From the NCBI GenBank assembly GCA_040901795.1, contig JBBDYH010000122.1:21406-85405 (forward strand): a stretch of 64,000 bases of DNA. Direction: 5' to 3'. Origin of the DNA: JBBDYH01 sp040901795. Its GTDB lineage: Bacteria > Planctomycetota > Planctomycetia > Pirellulales > JALHPA01. The position numbers and the translations under genes are program-made. The notes beneath the pieces were generated by a model. It saw only the letters and a program-made list of their open reading frames with translations, was not told where the DNA came from and ran no database searches. Below, one piece after another: positions 42,289 to 51,262 of the stretch. The stretch's first letter is position 1. Every line of letters begins with the position of its first letter.

Positions 42289-42301
42289 GCGAAGCGAAGG
42301 A
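42262..42301. repeat. CCTGAGCGAAGTGAGCCG / CATCCTGAGCGAAGCGAAGG repeat
   Basis: Two direct units of CCTGAGCGAAGnGA. The first lies in the C-terminal codons of the dehydratase and the second includes its stop. Confidence 0.6.
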
Positions 42302-42401
42302 ACACTTTACCCCGTTGTCATTGCGGCAAGGGCGCGTGTTGGTCACCTGCGTGCCTTGCTGCAAGAGCACGAGCTTGTCCCATCGCCCGGTAGTCTCCAT
42401 T

Positions 42402-43754
42402 TTAGCGGGGCGAAGGAGGCGCGGCGTGGCCAATACCGAACTTGCGCGAGCGCCGGTGCGACCGGGCCATTACAGCCACTGCCAAGCAACCCGACGCTAA
42501 AAGCACGAGTGTTCCCGGCTCGGGGATCAAGGTCGCCACGTACAGTGCTTCAGTACCGTCTGCAAACGAGACCTCAGTCAGAATCTGATCTCCCTGGAGA
42601 CCTTGCCGTCCAACATACGCTCGAAGCACGAGTTTTTCGTCCAACGTATCGCCGGTGGCAATAACCTTCGCCAGTGATCCGGATAGGTTGCTGTAAACTC
42701 CATAGAACTCCGGTTCCGATTCAGCACCAATGGATTGGAGAATCGGGGGACCGCCCGACAAATACCCAAACGCAACTCGCCCTTCGTCGATCGACACCGA
42801 GGTAAACCCGCTTTCGAATCGTTCCGAATCGGTCCCGGGAATCAGCATGTCACTTTCGCCAATCGTGGTGAGCGATCCAGAATCGCCATCGGCGACGTAG
42901 ACACCCGCCATCGGGTAAGCGGTGCCGATGAAGGCAACCTTGTCGCCGTCCAGATCGAGGTCGTCTGTCCTGAAACCGCTGAAATTTTTCTCATGGCCGG
43001 GAACGCTCGTGTTAGTGTCAACGAGGCGCGATTGAGTGCCGGTCTCCAGATCGTGGAGGTAAATTCCAGGCCGGTCGAATCGATTTCCAATGAACGCCAC
43101 TTTGTTCCCGTCGATCGTCGATGAGCCGAAGCTGTCGCTGAAGTTGCGCGTATCGCCCGGCGTATGCATCGTGGTGTCGGCGATCCGTGACAACTCGCCA
43201 TTGCGCGCAAGATAGGCGCCGCGCAGTGGCTTAACGCCCGGAGTCGTACCGGACTGCCCATCGAAGGCAATCAATCCGTTGTCGATCGATGGCGGCCAAT
43301 GCAATACACCGAAAGTTTTCGCCGTGCCCGGAATGGCGGTGGTTCTGTCGGCGATTCGGTGGATGCTGCCGTCGGCGTACAGATATATGCCTGTGGACTC
43401 GTTCCGTCCGCCGTAAAACGCCACGCGTCCCGCATCGAAACCAAAATCGAAGTAGAAGTTATCCAGGGGCGACGCAGCGCCGGAAACCACGGACGAGTCG
43501 TCCACAACGCGCTGATACGGCCCGCCGACAGGACCGATGTGAATCCCCCACACATTGTCCTGTCCTCGCCCCGCAAACGCGAGTTGGCCGGAATCGAGGG
43601 CGGCAGAGCCAGCAATGCCGTAGCCGCTCGTCATTCTGGCAAACGAGAACGGGGCGGCCTCCGCTGGAGCAGTCAGCAACCCGGCGAGTAGAAGGAAAGA
43701 TAGAACACCCAAACACTCTCGGCGCGCAAAGAGCGCGAACAATAAGGGAAACAT
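42402..43754 (-). CDS. PEP-CTERM protein with beta-propeller-like repeats
   Basis: A 450-residue exported protein. The signal peptide is LGVLSFLLLAGLLTAPAEAA. The body contains about six to seven repeats with the core DxxxVAFxG: LDSGQLAFAGRG, FDAGRVAFYGGRN, IDNGLIAFDGQ, IDGNKVAFIGNR, LDGDKVAFIGTA, IDEGRVAFGY, each followed by GIYL/GVYV, which suggests a beta-propeller. The C-terminus is a PEP-CTERM sorting tag: IPEPGTLVLLASGCLAVAVM then RSHRR, processed by an exosortase in such organisms. No exosortase gene is in the window. Start ATG 43754; the open frame to 43850 has no signal-like start. Confidence 0.88.
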   Translation of the reverse strand: MFPLLFALFARRECLGVLSFLLLAGLLTAPAEAAPFSFARMTSGYGIAGSAALDSGQLAFAGRGQDNVWGIHIGPVGGPYQRVVDDSSVVSGAASPLDNFYFDFGFDAGRVAFYGGRNESTGIYLYADGSIHRIADRTTAIPGTAKTFGVLHWPPSIDNGLIAFDGQSGTTPGVKPLRGAYLARNGELSRIADTTMHTPGDTRNFSDSFGSSTIDGNKVAFIGNRFDRPGIYLHDLETGTQSRLVDTNTSVPGHEKNFSGFRTDDLDLDGDKVAFIGTAYPMAGVYVADGDSGSLTTIGESDMLIPGTDSERFESGFTSVSIDEGRVAFGYLSGGPPILQSIGAESEPEFYGVYSNLSGSLAKVIATGDTLDEKLVLRAYVGRQGLQGDQILTEVSFADGTEALYVATLIPEPGTLVLLASGCLAVAVMARSHRRSRKFGIGHAAPPSPR

Positions 43755-43943
43755 GAGACAAGACTCCGCTGGAAAAACGTAGAATGAGGAAAAACGACAT
43801 AGCTTCAGCCTAACCCTTTCGCCTGGCTGAGCAAAGCGGGAGTTGATCACTCCGTACTGGCGCTACAGAACGTCGCCCCTACCGGGGCTGGGGCGGGTGC
43901 CAGTCCCCTTTCGCTGACGCCTCGTCGTGAGTTGTCATCGCGG

Positions 43944-43949
43944 TATAAT
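43944..43949 (+). promoter_or_regulatory. -10 box of a probable prfB promoter
   Basis: A perfect TATAAT 40 nt before the prfB ATG. The -35 region (around 43921-43926, CTCGTC) is poor. The rest of 43755-43989 shows no gene. Confidence 0.4.
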
Positions 43950-43989
43950 GCTAGACTGTCCCGCATCCTTCAGGAGCTGACCCGAAATC

Positions 43990-45106
43990 ATGGAAAAAGA
44001 GCTGACCGACCGCGCCGCCGCCATTCACGAGCGAATCACCAAACTGCGGGACTCTCTTTGACTACGCCCGCAAGACAGAGAAGGCGCGCGCACTTGAGGA
44101 TCGAATGTCAGCCGCCGACTTCTGGAACAGCCAGGAAACCGCCCAGGCGGTTGTCCAGGAGCTCAAGGGACTCAACACCCTGCTCAAACCGCTTGAAGAG
44201 CTGATCCGTGCCGATGATGAAATTCGCACGCTCGTCGAGATGGGTGAGGAGGACGAGAGCTTCGTTCCTGAGCTGCGGCAACATTTGAGTGCTGTCGAGC
44301 CGAAGCTCGATGCGTTGGAGCTGAAGTCGCTCTTGAGCGGTCCGCACGACGGCAACCACGCCATCCTCAGCATTAATGCCCGCGATGGTGGCACCGACGC
44401 CAACGACTGGGCCGAAATGCTCCTACGAATGTACCTGAACTGGGCCCAGGCGAACGAATTCGGCGTCGAGCTGCTCGACCGCCAGGACGACGGGGTGGCC
44501 GGCATTCAAAGCGCGAGCATCGCGATCCGGGGGCCGTTTGCGTATGGGTATCTCAAAGGCGAGACGGGCATGCACCGGCTGGTGCGGATCAGCCCGTTCA
44601 ATGCCGAAGGCAAGCGGCAAACGAGTTTCGCGGCGGTCGATGTTTCGCCCGAGGTAGGCGACAGTGCTGAGGTTGAGATTCGGGATGAGGATATCCGCGA
44701 AGACGTATTTCGCGCCAGCGGCGCCGGCGGTCAGCACGTCAACAAGACGTCAAGCGCGATCCGGTTGACGCACTTTCCCAGCGGCATCGTCGTGCAATGC
44801 CAGAACGAGCGCAGCCAGCACAAGAATCGCGCGACGGCCATCAAGATGTTGCGGGCGCGGTTAGCGCGGATGGAAGAGGAAAAGCGGGAAGCGGAAATCG
44901 CCGCCAAGTACAAGCTGCAAGCCAAGACCGGCTTCGGCTCGCAGATTCGCAATTACTTCCTGCACCCGGACCAACGGGTGAAGGACCAGCGGACCGGTCA
45001 CTACGAAGGCAACTTCCAGCGCGTGCTCGACGGCGACATCCAGCCGTTCCTCGACTCGTACCTCCAATGGCGCGCCAGCGGCCGCGCCGCGGTGGCCGAC
45101 GAGTAG
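43990..45106 (+). CDS. prfB: Peptide chain release factor 2 with programmed +1 frameshift
   Basis: RF2 recognises UGA and UAA stops. The first 23 codons start at ATG 43990 and end in CTT TGA (44056-44061). A +1 shift at CTTTGAC continues with GAC TAC GCC into the main frame to 45106, giving 371 residues (family about 365). The stop-codon recognition motif SPF is present (RISPFNAEGKRQTSF), as is the catalytic GGQ (GAGGQHVNKTSSAIRLTHFP). An in-frame TGA read slowly when RF2 is scarce is the classic autoregulation. The internal Shine-Dalgarno usually upstream of the slip site is weak here (GGGA). A naive call would start at 44105 and lose 38 residues. Confidence 0.95.
44056..44062 (+). promoter_or_regulatory. 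prfB: prfB programmed frameshift site CTTTGAC
   Basis: CTT in the P site slips +1 to TTT, skipping T 44059, so TGA becomes GAC. GGGA at 44048-44051 is the only candidate stimulatory element, 4 nt upstream. Confidence 0.9.
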
Positions 45107-45107
45107 C

Positions 45108-45230
45108 CTTTGGAGTGCGATGACTCGTCATGGCTTTGGATTTCAATACATCCGAATACACGAAAGCCAGTATGGTTTGGAAACGTGTTTGAAAGAGAAA
45201 GCGGCGACGAGTCGCCGCACTCCAAAACAG
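45108..45230. repeat. TTTGGAGTGCG..GACTCGTC inverted repeat after prfB
   Basis: The left arm CTTTGGAGTGCGATGACTCG (from 45109) and right arm CGAGTCGCCGCACTCCAAA (to about 45226) are inverted copies around about 75 nt. The right arm overlaps the putative start of the next gene. Confidence 0.65.
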
Positions 45231-45769
45231 TCGACCAAGCGCTCCATTCCGGCGATCTTCGCCTGAAGTTTGACTGGCGCGGCGATCGATTCGGGCACCT
45301 GATCGAGCAGCACATTGCGGGCGAGTGGCAAGTCGTCCTCGAATCGCTCGAAGGCTTGCCCGACGAAGACTGGCCGCCGAGTCCTGTGCTACAGGGCCTG
45401 CACATTGAGCATCGCAGCACCGGGGCGGTCGCGCTCCTCGTCGGCAAGGCCGGCCAAAACCACTGGTCGGCGAGTATCGAGCCGCTTTCCAACCAGGGGG
45501 GTTTTCAGTTCGACATCGCGTGCCGAGTTCAACAACCGCCGCAACGACTCGGCAATGAGTATCGATCGGCCGATTGCCCAGCAAAGCCGACTATCCGAGT
45601 GACCGCACTCTCGCCGGCAACGATCTGCGAATGGGTGGTGCATGATCAGATAAAAGTATGGCACATCCGACGTGTCGAAGTTACTTCTGAATATCCCTCC
45701 ACAATGCGTTGGCAGTATACAATCGCCCACGAAACTGTCTCGCGTGATTCGAATGAACCGAGGTGCTGA
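45185..45769 (+). CDS. Hypothetical protein, start uncertain
   Basis: About 194 residues. From about 45235 the codon use is strongly coding (GC-rich third positions) and reads LRLKFDWRGDRFGHLIEQHI, GEWQVVLESLEGLPDEDWPP, GLHIEHRSTGAVALLVGKAG. No family recognised; the pattern of Trp and charged residues suggests a soluble beta-rich protein. The start is unclear because the upstream part lies in an inverted repeat. GTG at 45185 is one option, and the frame is open to TTG at 45110. Its TGA directly abuts the ATG of the next gene, consistent with an operon with the fucose-isomerase-like protein, for which it may be a companion. Confidence 0.5.
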   Translation: MFERESGDESPHSKTVDQALHSGDLRLKFDWRGDRFGHLIEQHIAGEWQVVLESLEGLPDEDWPPSPVLQGLHIEHRSTGAVALLVGKAGQNHWSASIEPLSNQGGFQFDIACRVQQPPQRLGNEYRSADCPAKPTIRVTALSPATICEWVVHDQIKVWHIRRVEVTSEYPSTMRWQYTIAHETVSRDSNEPRC

Positions 45770-47437
45770 ATGCCTATTGGCTATCAAGTTTCCGCTCCGT
45801 CGCGGCCGCCAAGGGTCAAGAAAAACCAGGTCCTGCTCATTGCCAACGGGGATCTGCGATTGAGCGCCAATCAGAAGTGCTGGCCGGCGCAGCGCGAGAT
45901 GGAAGCGGCGTTGACGCGAGCAGTGGCCGCAGCCGGATACGAGCTGCTGCGGGCCCACGACTATCAGGAAGATGAGCGACACGGCTTCATCGGTTCACAG
46001 AAAGAAGGCATGTGTGTATTTGCCGGCATCGATCCCGAGGCGCCGCTCGTCGTCGCCGAGGCAGTCTGGCAATACTCACAGCATGTGCTGCATGGATTGA
46101 TGACGCATCGCGGGCCTATTCTCACGGTCGCCAACTGGTCCGGTACCTGGCCGGGGTTGGTCGGCATGCTGAATCTGAATGGCTCGCTCACGAAGGCGGG
46201 CGTCGAGTATTCCACGCTCTGGAGCGAAGATTTCACCGACGAATGGTTTACGAAAAACCTTCGCCGTTGGCTGGATAAGGGGCGCGTGAGGCATAAAACC
46301 GATCACATCACGCCATTAGCCGACGTCAAGATTGGCAAAGCCGAACGCAAGCTCGGCGAGGCGCTCGCCACCCAGCTAATTCGCGAAAAAGCCATCATGG
46401 GTGTCTTCGACGAAGGTTGCATGGGGATGTTTAACGCCATCATTCCCGACCACCTGCTCAATTTCACGGGCGTCTACAAGGAACGGCTCAGCCAGTCGGC
46501 GCTCTACTACGAAACCACTCAAGTCGCGGACGAGGAAGCGCGTGAAGTCCGCCGCTGGATGGAACAACGCGGGATGAAGTTCATTACAGGCAGTGACCCT
46601 GAAACGGAGCTGACCGACGAGCAGATCCAACAGCAGTGCAAGATGTATATCGCCGCGCTGCGAATAGCCGACGACTTTGGTTGTGCCACCATTGGCATCC
46701 AGTATCAGCAAGGCCTCAAGGATCTGTTGCCGGCGAGCGACCTGGTTGAAGGGACGCTTAACAACGCCGACCGCCCGCCGGTGAGGAGCCGCGACGGTCG
46801 GCGCGTTCTTTACGCGGGAGAGCCGCTGCCACACTTCAACGAAGTCGACGAATGCGCCGGCCTCGACGGATTGATGACCTACCGCATCCATCGCGCGATG
46901 GGCCAGCCGGTCGAAAACACGCTGCACGATCTGCGCTGGGGCGATATCGACCGCTCCGGCACGGTCGAGGACTACGTCTGGGTGTTTTTGATCAGCGGCT
47001 CGGCCCCTGCGGCGCACTTTATCGATGGCTGGGCCGGCGCTACGAGCGAGCGCCAGCCGCCGATCTACTTTCGTCTAGGCGGGGGCACGCTCAAAGGGAT
47101 CAGCAAGCCGGGCGAGATCGTCTGGTCGCGCGTGTTCATCGAAGACGGCCGCCTGAAGATGGACCTCGGGCGTGCCGGAGTGGTCGCGCTGCCGCGCGAG
47201 GAAACCAACCGCCGCTGGCAAGCCACTACCCCGCAATGGCCAATCATGCACGCGGTCACGTACGGCATCATTCGCGATCAGATGATGGCCCGGCATAAGA
47301 GCAACCACATTCAGGTTGCCTATGCGGACAGCGCGGAGAACGCCGACAAGGCGCTGCTTGCCAAAGCGGCAATGGCCGACGCGCTCGGCCTGGAAGTGGC
47401 GATCTGCGGGACGAAGAAAGATGGAAGCGCGTGGTAA
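45770..47437 (+). CDS. L-fucose/L-arabinose isomerase-superfamily-like protein
   Basis: A 555-residue protein. The N-terminal Rossmann-like part reads KNQVLLIANGDLRLSANQKC and LLRAHDYQEDERHGFIGSQK, and GPILTVANWSGTWPGLVGML fits the substrate-cleft region of fucose/arabinose isomerases. Possible metal or catalytic acids are in MGVFDEGCMGMFNAIIPD, and a C-terminal FucI-like barrel contains DLRWGDIDRSGTVEDYVWVF. Assignment rests on overall pattern and not on an identified catalytic triad. It could be an isomerase of an unusual sugar. It directly abuts the upstream hypothetical gene. The sugar-acid dehydratase at 40204-42288 is in the same neighbourhood but not the same operon. Confidence 0.6.
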   Translation: MPIGYQVSAPSRPPRVKKNQVLLIANGDLRLSANQKCWPAQREMEAALTRAVAAAGYELLRAHDYQEDERHGFIGSQKEGMCVFAGIDPEAPLVVAEAVWQYSQHVLHGLMTHRGPILTVANWSGTWPGLVGMLNLNGSLTKAGVEYSTLWSEDFTDEWFTKNLRRWLDKGRVRHKTDHITPLADVKIGKAERKLGEALATQLIREKAIMGVFDEGCMGMFNAIIPDHLLNFTGVYKERLSQSALYYETTQVADEEAREVRRWMEQRGMKFITGSDPETELTDEQIQQQCKMYIAALRIADDFGCATIGIQYQQGLKDLLPASDLVEGTLNNADRPPVRSRDGRRVLYAGEPLPHFNEVDECAGLDGLMTYRIHRAMGQPVENTLHDLRWGDIDRSGTVEDYVWVFLISGSAPAAHFIDGWAGATSERQPPIYFRLGGGTLKGISKPGEIVWSRVFIEDGRLKMDLGRAGVVALPREETNRRWQATTPQWPIMHAVTYGIIRDQMMARHKSNHIQVAYADSAENADKALLAKAAMADALGLEVAICGTKKDGSAW

Positions 47438-47458
47438 AGCAACGATTCGAGTGTTTGC

Positions 47459-47971
47459 ATGGCGAAGCCGACCGTTTATCTTGACACGACCATTATCTCC
47501 GCCTATTGGTTTGAAGGCAAAGACCCGATCGTCTTTACCAGGCGGCTGTTTTCACGACGATGGTGGACCGACGAACGCCAATTCTTTGTTCTGTATACCT
47601 CAATCGTATCAGAGAGAGAATTCCGAGCTGGCAGATACGCGCGACAGGAGGAATGCATTAAAATGAACCGGCGATTGAACTATCTCTCGCCAAATAAGGC
47701 CGTACGGGAACTGGGTCGCGAACTTCTCGATAGGCATGTGGTTCCCCTGACCAAGCCGGACGATGCGGCTCACTTGGCGGTGGCGTCGGTTCACGGAATT
47801 GATTATCTGCTAACTTGGAACTACGCGCACCTTGCGAATCCCGAAGTCCAGAAGCACTTAACCGAAATCTGCAAAGCTCGAGGTTTGTCCACGCCAACCC
47901 TTGTTACTCCGGAGTCGATCCCATGGGCCAGCCACGGCCAAAGAATAAAGCGCCGAAAAGACCATTCCTAG
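47459..47971 (+). CDS. PIN-domain protein, probable VapC-like toxin
   Basis: A 170-residue PIN-domain protein. The first acidic site is KPTVYLDTTIISAYWFEG (Asp9), a later Glu lies in LYTSIVSEREFRAG, and the C-terminal pair is DDAAHLAVASVHGIDYLLTW followed by NYAHLANP. PIN domains are Mg-dependent RNases and this subgroup is typical of toxin-antitoxin modules. The gene overlaps the next one by 49 nt. The toxin-first order is reversed relative to classical vapBC. GC content is lower than the surroundings. Confidence 0.8.
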   Translation: MAKPTVYLDTTIISAYWFEGKDPIVFTRRLFSRRWWTDERQFFVLYTSIVSEREFRAGRYARQEECIKMNRRLNYLSPNKAVRELGRELLDRHVVPLTKPDDAAHLAVASVHGIDYLLTWNYAHLANPEVQKHLTEICKARGLSTPTLVTPESIPWASHGQRIKRRKDHS

Positions 47972-48339
47972 ATCCGATAATCGAACGAGTGCAACAAGCA
48001 CAAGAGATTCTGCTCAAGCAATTTGGCAGCTATGACGCGCTAATGGACCATTTCCAGGAACTGGATCGGCAGCGAGCAATCAAAAAGCGTACAACGAAAC
48101 GATCGATTCGCGTCACGCGAAACGACACCGTGAAGCCATCGCCTGCAAAGCGTCGAACAAGAAAGCCGATCGAAGACGAAATTATGCGCCGGCTCCGCGA
48201 GGCTCGCGAACAACTGCTAAAAGAACATGGCAGTTTTGAGAACTATTTCAAGCACCTTCAGAAGTTGGATCGCGAATACTCCGCAGGCAAGAACGCAAAG
48301 GGGAAATCGCGTACGAAGACAGCGCGTCGCGCATCTTGA
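47923..48339 (+). CDS. Basic two-repeat protein, probable antitoxin of the PIN protein
   Basis: A 138-residue Lys/Arg-rich protein that starts inside the PIN gene (ATG 47923, GGAG 8 nt upstream). It contains two copies of one unit: DPIIERVQQAQEILLKQFGS followed by YDALMDHFQELDRQ, and DEIMRRLREAREQLLKEHGS followed by FENYFKHLQKLDRE, joined by a basic linker (KKRTTKRSIRV; SPAKRRTRKP). Single-copy proteins with a similar DxI.E.VR..RE motif occur next to PIN genes in other bacteria and are thought to be antitoxins. The duplication is unusual. A basic antitoxin would fit an RNase partner or nucleic-acid binding. Confidence 0.7.
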   Translation: MGQPRPKNKAPKRPFLDPIIERVQQAQEILLKQFGSYDALMDHFQELDRQRAIKKRTTKRSIRVTRNDTVKPSPAKRRTRKPIEDEIMRRLREAREQLLKEHGSFENYFKHLQKLDREYSAGKNAKGKSRTKTARRAS

Positions 48340-48387
48340 GGCCCAACCGGGCTGGGGTTGTGATTCGTACAGTCACGCTCCGCACGG

Positions 48388-50064
48388 CTACGCCGTCATC
48401 TGCTCCTTGAGCTGCAGCTCGTCGCACATCATCTCGCGAATTTTGAACTTCTGAATCTTACCGGTCACCGTCTGCGGAAAACTCTCGACGAATTTGATGT
48501 ACCGGGGCACTTTGTAATGGGCCAGCTTGGCCCGGCAGAAGTCGCGGATTTCCTGGTCGCTAACGGCCCCGGAGTGCCCTTGCTTCAGCTTAATCCACGC
48601 ACAAAGCTCCTCGCCATATTTTGGATCCGGCACGCCCACCACGGAGGCTTGCTCGATCGCCGGATGTGTAAAAAGAAACTCCTCAATCTCGCGCGGGTAG
48701 ATGTTCTCGCCGCCGCGGATGACCATGTCCTTGATGCGGCCGGTGATCTTGTAGTAGCCGTTCGGCAAGCGAATCGCGAGATCGCCGGTGTGCAGCCAGC
48801 CGTGAGCGTCGATCGCCTCGCGCGTCGCCTCGGGGTTGTTGTAGTAGCCCAACATTACACAATGCCCGCGGGCACACAGCTCGCCCTGCACGTTATCCGG
48901 CAGCGTTTCGCCGGTCGCCGGATCGACCACTTTGACCTCCAAACCCGGAATTGGCCGACCGACCGTCTCGACACGCAACTCGAGCGGATCATCGACTCGC
49001 GTCTGCGTGATAATTGGCGAGGCTTCCGTTTGCCCATAGCCGATTGTGATCTCGTCGCAGCCCATTTCATCGACGACCGCGCGCATCGTTTCGATCGGGC
49101 AGGGACTGCCGGCCATGATCCCGGTGCGGAGCGACGACAGATCGCGGCTTTTGCGGAAGGGGTCGTGAAGCTGGGCGATGAACATCGTCGGCACACCGTA
49201 GAGCGACGTCGCTCGTTCTTTCTCGATGGCGGCCAGCGTCGCGGCCGGATCGAACGACTCGGCAGGCACCACCATCGCTGCGCCATATACGACCGCGCAA
49301 AGTGTTCCCAGCACGCAACCAAAGCAATGATAAAACGGCACGGGGATGCAGATGCGATCCTGGTCGGAATATCGCTGACACGCGCCGGAGTAAAAAACGT
49401 TCAACAGCAAGTTGCGATGGCTCAGCGTGGCGGCCTTTGGAAACCCCGTAGTGCCTGAGGTGTATTGAATGTTAATTGGGTCGTGTGGCTTCAGTCTGGC
49501 GGCAATCGTGTCGAGCTGACTCTCCGCGACCGAGTCACCTCGCCCGAGCATTTCGGTCCACGAGATCGCCCCCGCGAGCGTTGCTCCCTTGATCGCAACC
49601 ACCCAGCGCAGTTGGGGGAATTGTTCCGCATCGAGTTGTCCCGGTTGGCTGGCCGCTAACTTCGGGCAGACCTCGGCGAGCATCGCAAAGTAGTCCGAAG
49701 CCTTGAAATGATCGACGAGGAATAGCGCCTTGGCGTCGCTCTGCTTCAGCACATATTGCAGCTCAAAGGGCCGGTATGCCGGGTTGATCGTGACCAGCAC
49801 CGCGCCGATGCGGGCGGTAGCAAACTGCAAGACCACCCACTCCGGGACATTGGTGGCCCACACGGCCACGTGATCGCCGGCGCCAATGCCGAGCGAAACG
49901 AGCCCGCGCGCCGCTCGGTTCACGTCAGCCAGAAAACCGCCGTAATTGCGGCGCAAGCCGAGCTGCGGGAACACCAGCGCATCGTGATCCGGATAGCGCT
50001 CTGCCGTGCGGCGCAGGACTTCGCCGATCGTCAGGCCGTCAACCCAGGGCGTATCGTTCTGCAT
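48388..50064 (-). CDS. Fatty-acyl-CoA synthetase (AMP-binding family)
   Basis: A 558-residue adenylate-forming enzyme that activates a carboxylic acid to acyl-AMP and then acyl-CoA. Motifs are the P-loop YTSGTTGFPKAATLSHRN, PFYHCFGCVLGTLCAVVYGA, GYGQTEASPIITQT, the hinge GWLHTGDLA and YYKITGRIKDMVIRGGENIY, and the catalytic Lys near the end (PQTVTGKIQKFKIREM). It is close to medium/long-chain acyl-CoA synthetases of the YngI type. GGGAGG lies 6 nt before the ATG. It is likely part of fatty acid breakdown, together with the thiolase at 57611. Confidence 0.92.
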   Translation of the reverse strand: MQNDTPWVDGLTIGEVLRRTAERYPDHDALVFPQLGLRRNYGGFLADVNRAARGLVSLGIGAGDHVAVWATNVPEWVVLQFATARIGAVLVTINPAYRPFELQYVLKQSDAKALFLVDHFKASDYFAMLAEVCPKLAASQPGQLDAEQFPQLRWVVAIKGATLAGAISWTEMLGRGDSVAESQLDTIAARLKPHDPINIQYTSGTTGFPKAATLSHRNLLLNVFYSGACQRYSDQDRICIPVPFYHCFGCVLGTLCAVVYGAAMVVPAESFDPAATLAAIEKERATSLYGVPTMFIAQLHDPFRKSRDLSSLRTGIMAGSPCPIETMRAVVDEMGCDEITIGYGQTEASPIITQTRVDDPLELRVETVGRPIPGLEVKVVDPATGETLPDNVQGELCARGHCVMLGYYNNPEATREAIDAHGWLHTGDLAIRLPNGYYKITGRIKDMVIRGGENIYPREIEEFLFTHPAIEQASVVGVPDPKYGEELCAWIKLKQGHSGAVSDQEIRDFCRAKLAHYKVPRYIKFVESFPQTVTGKIQKFKIREMMCDELQLKEQMTA

Positions 50065-50124
50065 GCGTTTCCTCCCTTGGTTGAATTATGAAAGGGGCCG
50101 GCGCGAGAGGCAACGCTGCGGTCG

Positions 50125-51252
50125 TCACTCCCAGACCGGCTCGGAGATCCAGGCGGCCAGGGGGACGAACACGAATAGCGGCGCCCATACGGCCATGACG
50201 GGCGTAACGAGAATGCTCGTGCCTAAGTATTGGCAACTCATGACCACCAGCAGAAATCCAATCACGACGAGCAAACACAGCCCAATCGCCAGAAATACGT
50301 TGCGATTACCGCGGCGCAACAGCAGCGGCATGCCGAGGAACAACAACGTCACATCGAGCACTGGTTGCACGAGCCGCGAGTGGATTGTCACGCGCACGTC
50401 CGCCCCGAAATCCAAGCTCCGATTGTAAAGCCCCGCGATCAAGTCCGCGGTAGAGGAATACTGCCGCCAGCTTGCGGCATCGACAAGCTGGTCAAACGCC
50501 ACACCGCTCACCAAGAAGCATTCGTTCGCCTTCAGCCATGTCGTGTCGTGAGGCGTCATCAATACCGGTTCACCCGATGCGAGCCGCAGCGAGGGCTTGG
50601 CGGGCAGACTCTGCGGCTGGCTGACGTTCTCAAAGAGAAAACCCGCGGGGCGATCATCCGTAGCGGTTTGATAGGTCGCCGTTTTGCCGACAAGGTAGCG
50701 GCCGTAGTGAGCCAGCTCCGGGGGCAGTCGGAAGGTCGGGTCGTCGATTCTCTGTTGATTAGTTCGGAGCTGTCGTCCATTGATAAACACATCGTTGTTG
50801 TCGTAGCGTGGCGCCAGCCGCTTCGTGGAGTCGGCCGCCAGGTCCTGCGCGCTACGGCTGAACTTATCGCGGAATTGTGGGATGACGAGCTCCCGGCTGG
50901 CCGCGGCGAAAAGGCTGATGGCGACGACCGCAAGGATGATCGGCCGCACAGTGCGCCACTTGCTGATTCCCGCGGCCTCGACCGCGGTCATTTCGTTGTG
51001 CCGCTGAAACGAGGCCAGCGTGAACATCGCCGCGATGAGCGTCAGGATGCCGCTGGTGCGGTCGAAGAACGCAATCGTGCGATAACCGTAGTATTCAGCC
51101 ATCGTCGCGATCAGCGAGTCGCCGGCCTGCGTGACAAATTCCTCCAGGTGGCCCAGCGCGTCGGCGACAATGTACAAGCCAGCCAGGCTGCAAAACGCGA
51201 TCGCAAACACCGACAAAAACTGCCGCAGCAAGTAGCGATCGAGGAGAAGCAT
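50125..51252 (-). CDS. LptF/LptG family (YjgP/YjgQ) permease
   Basis: A 375-residue LptF/G-type protein, part of the system that lifts lipopolysaccharide or a related lipid from the inner membrane. Start: LLLDRYLLRQFLSVFAIAF, then YYGYRTIAFFDRTSGILTLI and SFQRHNEMTAVEAAGISKWR (the family EMTAxxAxGxS block). A periplasmic jellyroll region covers about 110-290 and two C-terminal helices follow (NVFLAIGLCLLVVIGFLLVV). Family members usually come as pairs; only one is present here. ATG 51252 has GAGGA upstream; the open frame beyond runs into the repeat at 51263-51316. Confidence 0.9.
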   Translation of the reverse strand: MLLLDRYLLRQFLSVFAIAFCSLAGLYIVADALGHLEEFVTQAGDSLIATMAEYYGYRTIAFFDRTSGILTLIAAMFTLASFQRHNEMTAVEAAGISKWRTVRPIILAVVAISLFAAASRELVIPQFRDKFSRSAQDLAADSTKRLAPRYDNNDVFINGRQLRTNQQRIDDPTFRLPPELAHYGRYLVGKTATYQTATDDRPAGFLFENVSQPQSLPAKPSLRLASGEPVLMTPHDTTWLKANECFLVSGVAFDQLVDAASWRQYSSTADLIAGLYNRSLDFGADVRVTIHSRLVQPVLDVTLLFLGMPLLLRRGNRNVFLAIGLCLLVVIGFLLVVMSCQYLGTSILVTPVMAVWAPLFVFVPLAAWISEPVWE

Positions 51253-51262
51253 GGATGTCCAT

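Noticed and set aside
44105..45106. prfB starting at ATG 44105 without frameshift
   Set aside because: The upstream ATG at 43990 and the CTTTGAC site give the full-length RF2 N-terminus.
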